Part shown: positions 57,008 to 64,000 of the stretch, piece after piece
Position numbering within the stretch: the first letter of the stretch is position 1
Layout: every line of letters starts with the position of its first letter
Source: an uncultured Oligoflexia bacterium
GTDB lineage: Bacteria; Bdellovibrionota; Bacteriovoracia; Bacteriovoracales; Bacteriovoracaceae
Length of the DNA stretch: 64,000 nt
Assembly: GCA_913058265.1 (NCBI GenBank)
Contig: CAJXPQ010000011.1
Coordinates: 43,900-107,899, forward strand
Direction of reading: 5' to 3'
The notes under the pieces: model-generated
Told to the model about the DNA's origin: nothing
What the model saw: only the letters and a program-made list of their open reading frames with translations
Database searches by the model: none
Position numbers and translations under genes: made by a program

Positions 57008-57680
57008 GAGTTAAGCTGCCTGTATAAAAACTTTCAACACTATTATTGATTAAAATCTGAGCTTCACCGACCTTTCCTACACCTTTAAATATTCCGCTAT
57101 GTGAATCTTCATCCTTTATTGTGAGAGGTTGGTTCATATGAACACAGAGCTTAGTCCAAATATGAGTTATCTGGTTTGATAATATTCTATTGTTTAAAAT
57201 ATAGTTATAAATATCAAGGGACAAGGTTTGGTTATTTAAGTTGGTAGAAGAACTTAATATATGACCTGCTGTCGTTTTATAGCTTTGATCAAAGTTCGAT
57301 GGAAGCAAGTTTAGACCAACTCCAACTATTATATTTTTTGAATTTATCGCATTATTAATAATAATGCCTCCGCACTTCTTGCCAGTCTCGGTCATAATAT
57401 CATTCGGCCATTTTAGTTTTAATTCTGTGTCGTATTTCGATTGAAAGTAGTGACAAATCAAAATACCTATCTCTAAAGAGCTTAAGGTTAAGATCTCACA
57501 AGGCATGAGAGTAAAAGAGAAGCACAGGCCTCCTTCATATTGATCCCAAGTTCTACTATACTGTCCGTGACCAGAGTTTTGTTTATCACAGCTGACTAAT
57601 AGGTCTTTATCGTCTAAGTCTTTGTATTCTCTGATAAAGCTTTGAGTTGAGCTAATTTCTTTAAAGTGTTTATGATTCAA
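56991..57680 (-). CDS. birA: Biotin-[acetyl-CoA-carboxylase] ligase
   Basis: 229 aa. Makes biotinyl-5'-AMP and attaches biotin to carrier proteins. Motifs: NSGHGQYSRTW (a variant of the GRGRxGRxW loop, with His-Gly-Gln-Tyr-Ser), LKLKWPNDI, GKKCGGIIIN and VGVGLNLLPS. No N-terminal helix-turn-helix, so it is monofunctional and not a repressor. The TTG at 57680 is used as start; no ATG lies near. Its target in this window is the carrier protein at 28342-28842. Confidence 0.9.
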   Translation of the reverse strand: MNHKHFKEISSTQSFIREYKDLDDKDLLVSCDKQNSGHGQYSRTWDQYEGGLCFSFTLMPCEILTLSSLEIGILICHYFQSKYDTELKLKWPNDIMTETGKKCGGIIINNAINSKNIIVGVGLNLLPSNFDQSYKTTAGHILSSSTNLNNQTLSLDIYNYILNNRILSNQITHIWTKLCVHMNQPLTIKDEDSHSGIFKGVGKVGEAQILINNSVESFYTGSLTLKENS

Positions 57681-57744
57681 TGCCTCTACCTATTTATCTG
57701 GAGTTGTTATATTCTTATCCAAAATATATTAAAAGGTGTCAATT

Positions 57745-58449
57745 ATGAGTCTAATTAAAAGAAGTGTTCCTAGAGAAATTAAATTTGAAATCTCTCCTAA
57801 TCCTTATGCTGAGGGTTCAGTTATAGCAAGCTTTGGAAATACTAAGCTGCATATTACTGCAACTATTGAGGAAAATGTTCCAGGTTGGATGAGAGGAACT
57901 AATAAGGGCTGGGTAACAGCTGAGTACAGCATGCTGCCAAGGTCTACCCATAGTAGAGTGAGACGTGAAAGAAAAGGTGCTAGTGGTAGAACACAAGAGA
58001 TCCAGAGGCTTATCGGTCGTTCACTTCGCGCTGTTGTAGATATGGAGAAGCTTGGTGAGAGACAGATAGTTCTAGACTGTGACGTTCTAGTTGCAGACGG
58101 TGGAACTAGAACGACGGCCATCTCAGGTGCTTATGTGGCACTGGAACTTGCAGTTAAGGGATTACTCGCTAAAGGTTTAATTACTGAAACTCCTATTAAA
58201 GAACAATTGGGAGCTTTAAGTGTGGGGATTGATACAGAAGGATCGATCATCGCAGATTTAAACTATGAGGAAGATTCAAGCTGTGAAGCTGATGTAAATA
58301 TTGTCATGACTCAATCTGGTAAATTTGTTGAAGTTCAGGGTACAGCAGAAGGTGATCCATTTTCTCGCGAGCAACTTGATGCGCTCTTAGAATGTTCTGC
58401 AAAGGCACTAACAAGTGTTTTTGAGGCACAAACTTTAGCGTTGAGCTAA
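57745..58449 (+). CDS. rph: Ribonuclease PH
   Basis: 234 aa phosphorolytic 3'-exonuclease that trims tRNA ends. Motifs: [66 protein letters not shown], and [15 protein letters not shown]. Full length, unlike the frame-shifted copy in E. coli K-12. ATG at 57745; a GTG at 57736 is in frame. rdgB starts 2 nt after the stop. The tRNA-Pro gene lies just downstream. Confidence 0.96.
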   Translation: MSLIKRSVPREIKFEISPNPYAEGSVIASFGNTKLHITATIEENVPGWMRGTNKGWVTAEYSMLPRSTHSRVRRERKGASGRTQEIQRLIGRSLRAVVDMEKLGERQIVLDCDVLVADGGTRTTAISGAYVALELAVKGLLAKGLITETPIKEQLGALSVGIDTEGSIIADLNYEEDSSCEADVNIVMTQSGKFVEVQGTAEGDPFSREQLDALLECSAKALTSVFEAQTLALS

Positions 58450-58451
58450 TT

Positions 58452-59033
58452 ATGGAATTTATTCTTGCGTCATCAAATGAGCACAAGGCGGAGGAGCTAA
58501 ACGAGCTCCTTAATATTTCAGGTACGACGATCCAACCCTCTAAGAGAAAGATTGATGTTGTAGAGGATGGAAGTACATTTCAAGAAAATGCCTTAAAGAA
58601 AGCTCAGGCCTATTATAATGAATTTAAAAATCCTACAGTAGCGGATGACTCGGGTTTAGTTATTCCTGCCAGAACGGATATTTTAGGTATCTATTCTGCT
58701 CGTTATGCTCCAGAGCATGAGTCCTATACTGATAAAAACCAAGCACTCATTAAAGATATTTCAGAGCTTTCTGGTGAAGAGCGAAATGCTTATTTCGCCT
58801 GTTATCTATGCTTTTACATATCTCCAGAGGAAATCTATTTCTTTGAAGGCCGTGTGCATGGCGTAATCGCAAGTGAACTGAAAGGGGATGGTGGCTTTGG
58901 TTATGATCCTATCTTCCTTCCTGAAGGGCAGAGCGGTAAGTCTCTTGCAGAACTTAGTGAGTGGAAAATGACTAACTCTCACCGTGCTAAGGCCTGTAAG
59001 GCAGCGGTAAAGTTTTTTCAGGGACAGAATTAG
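58452..59033 (+). CDS. rdgB: XTP/dITP pyrophosphatase (RdgB/HAM1 type)
   Basis: 193 aa. Hydrolyses non-canonical purine triphosphates. Motifs: FILASSNEHKAEEL, the FQENALKKAQAYYN helix, VADDSGLVIPA, GVIASELKGDGGFGYDPIF and SHRAKA. Typical partner of rph in bacterial genomes. Confidence 0.94.
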   Translation: MEFILASSNEHKAEELNELLNISGTTIQPSKRKIDVVEDGSTFQENALKKAQAYYNEFKNPTVADDSGLVIPARTDILGIYSARYAPEHESYTDKNQALIKDISELSGEERNAYFACYLCFYISPEEIYFFEGRVHGVIASELKGDGGFGYDPIFLPEGQSGKSLAELSEWKMTNSHRAKACKAAVKFFQGQN

Positions 59034-59080
59034 GCTAGACAAAAGCCCTAAAATCACTTAAAAAAGTAGAACACAAATTT

Positions 59081-59157
<77 letters not shown>

Positions 59158-59203
59158 CTTTTGTGTAACAAGCTGATGCAACCCAATAGGATCAGCAACT
59201 TAT

Positions 59204-59233
59204 AAAAGCCCTTTCGCAAGTTAGGGCTTTTTT
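59204..59233 (+). terminator. Terminator after tRNA-Pro
   Basis: AAAAGCCCT (59204-59212) pairs with AGGGCTTTT (59223-59231) around a 10-nt loop, followed by more Ts. It ends the tRNA transcript. Confidence 0.88.
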
Positions 59234-59376
59234 ATCTTAACAGAGCTGGCGTCAGTTTCAGCAAAATCGAATGGTAACAGTTTCTCAATTAGGGACTTAA
59301 GACCCTCAAGATACACCATAAAATTCTGTCAATTTTTTATAAATTGAATTCTTACTGAGAGCTAAGTTGTTGATTT

Positions 59377-59405
59377 TGCATCGGGCGGGAGACGGCATTA
59401 ATATA
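59377..59405 (+). promoter_or_regulatory. Probable promoter of the giant lipoprotein gene
   Basis: TTGCAT (59377-59382), 17-nt spacer, TAATAT (59400-59405). The spacer is unusually GC-rich (CGGGCGGGAGACGGC) for this genome, possibly a regulator site. It gives a start near 59412, about 46 nt before the chosen ATG. Otherwise the stretch 59234-59457 holds nothing I can name. Confidence 0.5.
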
Positions 59406-59457
59406 TATATACATGAAAATTATTAAGAAAAATCTAATATCACACCGAAAAGTAAGT

Positions 59458-62400
59458 ATGAGCAAAACCTTATTTGGCTTATTAATATTTATGCTTTTTA
59501 TCTCTTGTGGAGATGAGAATGGAGAGTTTAAACCTAATAATTTAATTAGTATCCCTCAGGATGATACTGCAAATGCAATAGTAAATGGTGATGCCAAAGT
59601 CATCAGTGTAAATATACCGGATGGATTCTATAGTTATCAAGAAGCAATGTTTATCACACTAACATTTAGTCAGCATATATTTATTCGCTCAGGAGCTCCT
59701 CAAGTAAAAGTTGATATCGGCGGAGTTATTGCAACTGCAAATTATGTAAGTGGATCTGGTACTGAAAATATAGTTTTTACTTACCTTCCAAATTTTGGTG
59801 AAAATGATTTAAGTGGGGTTGAGGTTATCTCTCCATGGATATTAAACGGTGCAGATGTTGAAGATAGAATTGGACAAGACCCTATTTTGACATTTACTCC
59901 CCAACAATTTCCAAACGCTCCAGTAGATACTCTTTTACCATCAGTAGCTTTAAATGCTCATACAAGTATAAATTTTCTAAATAATACTTCGTATACAGTT
60001 TCTGGAACATGTACTGAAAATGGATACAATGTCATTCCAAATGTTGGAGGAATAGCTAAGGTAACAACTTGTTCTAGTGGAACTTTTAGTACGAATATGG
60101 ACCTTAGTTCCCTTACAGATTCTAGCAACCATATGGTTGCAGATATTGCAATGTATGCAGATCATTATGATGCTGCTGGGAATGTTATAACTTCTGCATC
60201 AATTTTTGTGATTAAAGATGTCATTAGACCTTCAATTCAAACTAATACAATCGTTAGCAATGGAATGAAAATTGTTGGCGATAATTTAAACTTTAATGTT
60301 AATTTTAACGAAGAAGTTTATGGTTTAGGTTCAAGGCTCCAACTAAATTTTAGTGATTCAGAAAAAACGCCTGGAGCAACTTATGCCAACTATCAAGCTG
60401 GTGTTGGAACAACTACATTTAGCTTTCAGTATACTGTACCTGATGGATTTATTGGAAGCGGAGATGAAGATACAGATGGTATTGTATTAAGTCCGAACTT
60501 TGATACTAATGGGTCTAACATCATTGACTTTAATGGAAATTTTTTAATAACTCCTTTAGTCACTACTTCATTCCCATCAACATTTATTGATGGAATTAGG
60601 CCATTAATTACAAATGTAACAACTCCAGTTCCTAGTCTTAATACATATTATATCGGACAAACTATGGCCGTGACCGTTAACTACGATGATAATGTAACTG
60701 TAACAGGAGCTAATCCATATATTACATTTGATGTTTTCAATGTTAACTGGAACCCAACTCCACAACTAGACCTTGGCAGTGGTGATGGAACTTCAACTTT
60801 AATTTTTAATCATACTTTTAATAATGGTAACCAAGATAATAATGGCTTGACTGTTGGAGCAAATATTCAAAATAACTCACTTCAAGATGTGAATGGGAAC
60901 TCTGCATTTGGAGTTTTAAGCACGACAAGCTTCCCAACAATCATTGTTGATGCGTTAACACCAACCATTACCAATAGCGCATTACCAAGCATTGTTATTT
61001 CAAATGATAGTACATATACCATTTCAGGAACATGTTCTGAATTTTTGCATGGTGAAACTGTAGATGTTGTTGTTACAGATAGGAGTGCGGGAACAGAGAC
61101 ATTTAATATTCCATGTCTTGCAGGAACCTTTAGCTCAACAGAAGATCTTTCAACACGAGTTGATTCAGTAACACCAACAACTTCAGATTTTAATTTCACA
61201 TTTGATCATACTGATAGAGGTGGGAATTCTGCTTCTCAGATTAGTGTGAATATTAGGAAGGACACTGTTGCTCCAACGATCTCAAGTAATAATACGAGTA
61301 ATAATACAACTTTGATCTGTGGTGATACAGTTCAATACAATGTTAATTTTAGTGAAGTTGTTACAGGAGCAAATACATCAAGATTTCTATTAACATTTAG
61401 TGATTCAGAGCAAAACCCAGGTGCAACGTTTGCAAATTATAATGCTGGAGATAGTTCAACACAATATAATTACACTTATTTAATCCCAGATGGTGAAATA
61501 GGAAGTGGTGATGAAGACACTGATGGTGTCGATCATGCTGCAAGTATAGATCTACAAGGTGGAATAATTACTGATGTTAACGGTAATGTCTTAGTTAGTA
61601 CTGCACTTGCTACAACTAATTATCCTGCACAATTCATTGATGGGTTAAAACCTAGAATTCTAAGTGTTACAACACCTGCTCCTGCATTTAATACGTACTA
61701 TATAGGTCAAGAGATGGAAGTGACTGTTAATTTTGATGATAATGTTGTCATTAATGGAGCAAGTCCTTTCTTAGCATTTAATACTTTTAATATAATGAAT
61801 ACAGGGCCTCAGCTTGATTATAAATCTGGTGCCACTACAGCAACGATGATTTTTGCCCATACATTTGTTGATGGAAATCAAGACAATGATGGACTGGGAT
61901 TAGGTGCTAATACATTACCTAATACAATCGAAGATATAAATGGAAATACAATTTATAGAGGATTAACAACAACAAATTTTCCTGCTATTGAAGTTGATGC
62001 TCTCGTTCCAGTTGTAACTCCGAATGTAATGGCCGATGTTGTTATTTCTAATGTTGCAACATATACAATCTCTGGTGCATGTACAGAAGATGCAAATGGA
62101 GAAACAGTTGATGTTGTTGTTGAAGATAAAGATTCTAATCAATTACTATTTAATATCCCATGTACTACTGGAACATTTAGCCAGGTTGTAAACCTTTCAA
62201 CGCTCAATGACTCATTGACGACTACAACAAGTGATTTTTCTTTTACATTTGACCATGATGATATGGGAGGAAATGGTGCAATTACTCAAAGTCAAACTGT
62301 TCGTAAGGATACAGTTGCACCAAGCTTAGTTAGTAATACAATTCAGACTCTGGCAGATACATATATAATTGGTGAAACAATTACTGTAGTTGTGAATTAT

Positions 62401-64000
62401 AGTGAAATTGTTGATAGTACTAATGGTAATGTTGAACTTCAATTTGAGACTGAAACTGGTGCCACACCTATAGCAAATTTTGACATAGGAACTGATAATA
62501 CTGCTCAGCATACTTTTAGCTATACTGTTATTCAAAATGAAGAGGATACTAATGGAATTGATTTAGTCGCAACGATGAACTCAGTTACATTGACAGATGT
62601 TAATGGAAATACAAGTACAGGAATAAACTTAACAACAACAAACTTTCCAACGGTAAAAGTTGATGGAATCATCCCCGTTGTAGCAGTTGATCCAGTATCT
62701 ATTGTAAATAATGCAAATAAAAATACTTATACAGTTACTGGTACATGTACGATTGGTGATCTAAACGTAGATTATACAATTTCAAGTCCAAGCGGTGGCA
62801 CAGATGCTACAGGGTCTGTTGCGTGTTCAGGTGGAGGGACATGGACTACTGGAAGTATTAGTATTACGAGTGTAAATGATAATGCAGCAATTACTTTCGA
62901 TGCGCAGCAAGCTGATACTGCTGGAAATATAGGATTCGCAACACAATTAAATATATTAAAAGATACCGCAGATCCAGTCGTTGTTATAAATGCATTATCG
63001 CCTGTTAATAATGCAAATGAATCATCATATGCAGTATCTGGTACATGTACTAATGGGGATGGAGCTGTAAGTTATACAGTTTCAAGTCCTAGTGGTGGGA
63101 CTGATGTGACAGGAACTACTGCCTGTGGAGGTGGAACATTCAATACTGGTGGCCTTAATCTATCAGGGTTAAATGATGATGCGGCAGTTGAATTTGATGC
63201 TGAACAAACAGATGGTGGAGCCAATACTGGCAATGCTGCTCAACTAACAGCACTTAAAGATGTTGTTATACCTATTGTTGGTATTAATGCAATTGCTACT
63301 ATCAACAATGCAAATAGTACCTCATATACAGGTACTGGTACCTGTACCATAGCAGATGGCAACGTAAGTTATACAATTTCAAGCCCTAGTGGTGGAACTG
63401 ACGTAACAGGAAGTGTTTCTTGTTCTGGTGGTGGTACTTGGACTACAGGAAGTATAAATGTTACGAGCGCAAACGATGATAGCGCAGTTGAGTTTGATGC
63501 TGAACAAACAGATATGGCCGGAAATACTGGTGATGCGGCTCAGTTAACAGCTGTAAAAGATACTCAAGATCCTATTGTCGTTATTACTGCACCAGCAATT
63601 ATAAATAATGCAAATCAAGCAGCTTATACTTTAACAGGAACGTGTTCAAATGGAGACGGAAACGTAAGTTATACAATCTCAAGTCCAAGTGGCGGAACAG
63701 ATGCAACAGGTTCAGTTTCTTGTACGGGAACAACTTGGACCACAGGAGCAATTAATTTATCAGCAGTAAATGATAACGCAGCTGTTGAATTTGATGCAAG
63801 TCAGACCGATTCAAATTCAAATACAGGTGATGCAACTCAATTAACAATTCTTAAAGATGTCGTTCTACCAGTTGTAACTATCAATGCTGTTTCTACAATA
63901 AATACAGCTAATGTAGCTTCATATACCGTGACAGGAACTTGTTCAAATGGAGATGGAAACGTAAGTTATACCATCTCAAGTCCAAGTGGCGGAACAGATG
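59458..64000 (+). CDS. Giant Ig-like repeat lipoprotein (3' end outside window)
   Basis: Open without a stop for 1514 codons to the window end. MSKTLFGLLIFMLFISC is a lipoprotein signal with Cys17 as lipidation site. The ATG at 59413 is in frame but sits at the presumed transcription start, so 59458 is preferred. The rest is beta-rich, Thr/Asn/Ser/Asp-rich and made of repeats. First come three module types (A: TYTISGTC..., B: ...VNFSE...IGSGDEDTDG, C: YYIGQxMxVTVNxDDNV...DVNGN) in the order A-B-C-A-B-C-A-B, with a period of about 349 aa. From ~62674 come 99-100-aa copies of an A-like module with TGTC...GDGNVSYTISSPSGGTD and a second Cys. Style matches Big/Ig-like cell-surface adhesins. Likely exported and outer-membrane anchored, with a role in attachment (inference). 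Confidence 0.85.
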   Translation, partial: MSKTLFGLLIFMLFISCGDENGEFKPNNLISIPQDDTANAIVNGDAKVISVNIPDGFYSYQEAMFITLTFSQHIFIRSGAPQVKVDIGGVIATANYVSGSGTENIVFTYLPNFGENDLSGVEVISPWILNGADVEDRIGQDPILTFTPQQFPNAPVDTLLPSVALNAHTSINFLNNTSYTVSGTCTENGYNVIPNVGGIAKVTTCSSGTFSTNMDLSSLTDSSNHMVADIAMYADHYDAAGNVITSASIFVIKDVIRPSIQTNTIVSNGMKIVGDNLNFNVNFNEEVYGLGSRLQLNFSDSEKTPGATYANYQAGVGTTTFSFQYTVPDGFIGSGDEDTDGIVLSPNFDTNGSNIIDFNGNFLITPLVTTSFPSTFIDGIRPLITNVTTPVPSLNTYYIGQTMAVTVNYDDNVTVTGANPYITFDVFNVNWNPTPQLDLGSGDGTSTLIFNHTFNNGNQDNNGLTVGANIQNNSLQDVNGNSAFGVLSTTSFPTIIVDALTPTITNSALPSIVISNDSTYTISGTCSEFLHGETVDVVVTDRSAGTETFNIPCLAGTFSSTEDLSTRVDSVTPTTSDFNFTFDHTDRGGNSASQISVNIRKDTVAPTISSNNTSNNTTLICGDTVQYNVNFSEVVTGANTSRFLLTFSDSEQNPGATFANYNAGDSSTQYNYTYLIPDGEIGSGDEDTDGVDHAASIDLQGGIITDVNGNVLVSTALATTNYPAQFIDGLKPRILSVTTPAPAFNTYYIGQEMEVTVNFDDNVVINGASPFLAFNTFNIMNTGPQLDYKSGATTATMIFAHTFVDGNQDNDGLGLGANTLPNTIEDINGNTIYRGLTTTNFPAIEVDALVPVVTPNVMADVVISNVATYTISGACTEDANGETVDVVVEDKDSNQLLFNIPCTTGTFSQVVNLSTLNDSLTTTTSDFSFTFDHDDMGGNGAITQSQTVRKDTVAPSLVSNTIQTLADTYIIGETITVVVNYSEIVDSTNGNVELQFETETGATPIANFDIGTDNTAQHTFSYTVIQNEEDTNGIDLVATMNSVTLTDVNGNTSTGINLTTTNFPTVKVDGIIPVVAVDPVSIVNNANKNTYTVTGTCTIGDLNVDYTISSPSGGTDATGSVACSGGGTWTTGSISITSVNDNAAITFDAQQADTAGNIGFATQLNILKDTADPVVVINALSPVNNANESSYAVSGTCTNGDGAVSYTVSSPSGGTDVTGTTACGGGTFNTGGLNLSGLNDDAAVEFDAEQTDGGANTGNAAQLTALKDVVIPIVGINAIATINNANSTSYTGTGTCTIADGNVSYTISSPSGGTDVTGSVSCSGGGTWTTGSINVTSANDDSAVEFDAEQTDMAGNTGDAAQLTAVKDTQDPIVVITAPAIINNANQAAYTLTGTCSNGDGNVSYTISSPSGGTDATGSVSCTGTTWTTGAINLSAVNDNAAVEFDASQTDSNSNTGDATQLTILKDVVLPVVTINAVSTINTANVASYTVTGTCSNGDGNVSYTISSPSGGTD
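59935..62670 (+). repeat. Higher-order A-B-C repeats in the giant lipoprotein
   Basis: Motif pairs are spaced about 1047-1050 nt apart: the GSGDEDTDG codons at 60454 and 61501; YIGQ at ~60648 and ~61698; the ISGTC region at 61021 and 62068. Modules are roughly 290-385 nt each. An earlier A copy is at ~59998. Divergent at DNA level, so older than the short repeats that follow. Confidence 0.75.
62674..64000 (+). repeat. Tandem 297/300-nt repeats (5 copies, last cut)
   Basis: The GTAxGTTAT core (VSYT) recurs at 62767, 63067, 63364, 63664 and 63961, giving intervals of 300, 297, 300 and 297 nt. Each unit encodes about 99-100 aa with two Cys. Copies 3-5 are markedly more alike than copies 1-2. 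The array continues beyond the window. Confidence 0.9.

Noticed and set aside
57704..57732. TTGTTA-17-TATTAA as rph promoter
   Set aside because: The start would lie only about 6 nt before the ATG and after the AAGG ribosome site, so the match is likely chance.
58136..58152. TGGCAC...TTGCA, sigma54-like site within rph
   Set aside because: The spacing is one base too long and it lies in coding sequence with no gene start nearby.
59977..62535. Antisense frames in the giant lipoprotein gene
   Set aside because: They mirror the repeat codons and are not maintained as separate genes.
62674..64000. CRISPR array
   Set aside because: Repeat unit of about 300 nt is coding and without spacers; a protein repeat.

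Overview
The window is AT-rich bacterial chromosome, almost fully coding. It looks like a predatory or marine Bdellovibrionota (Bacteriovorax/Halobacteriovorax-like) genome. This assignment is inference. It rests on low GC, Delta-type gene neighbours (a receiver protein with an acidic linker and a C-terminal helical tag, FHA/Tad genes, many small lipoproteins, a giant Ig-like repeat lipoprotein) and the sequence style of the proteins. No rRNA, insertion sequence, phage gene or CRISPR array was seen.

Region 1 (1-21990) is the transcription/translation super-cluster: the 3' part of rpoC, then rpsL-rpsG, a terminator, an inserted PLP-dependent decarboxylase, fusA, and a long S10-spc-alpha cluster from rpsJ to rplQ that includes secY, adk and infA, closed by a strong terminator. 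tuf is missing between fusA and rpsJ, and rpsD is missing between rpsK and rpoA. Structured intercistronic RNA lies before rpsL, before rplC and before rplP.

Region 2 (21993-29483) holds a TlpA-like thioredoxin, a sigma54-dependent activator followed by two small exported proteins, and a three-gene acyl-CoA (probably propionyl-CoA) carboxylase set: carboxyltransferase, biotin carboxylase and biotin carrier. The matching biotin ligase gene is at 56991-57680.

Region 3 (29480-37357) holds an M16 zinc protease, a GT4 glycosyltransferase with an unknown partner, a minus-strand ABC-2 polysaccharide-type exporter with a tiny SipW-like signal-peptidase-fold protein, and a HemW-like radical SAM protein.

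Region 4 (37454-48086) holds grpE-dnaK-dnaJ (the DnaJ lacks one of its two zinc centres), envelope lipoproteins, hpt with an attenuator-like leader, mreB followed by a PilZ protein, another lipoprotein and nagZ.

Region 5 (48183-57007) is the most system-like block: an unusual TadC-like membrane protein, a DUF192 protein, three consecutive FHA-domain membrane proteins (four FHA domains), a PP2C-type phosphatase and a receiver-domain protein. It reads as a secretion or pilus platform under phosphothreonine control. Region 6 (56991-64000) has birA, rph, rdgB, tRNA-Pro(UGG) and the 5' part of a giant lipoprotein built of nested Ig-like repeats that runs off the window.
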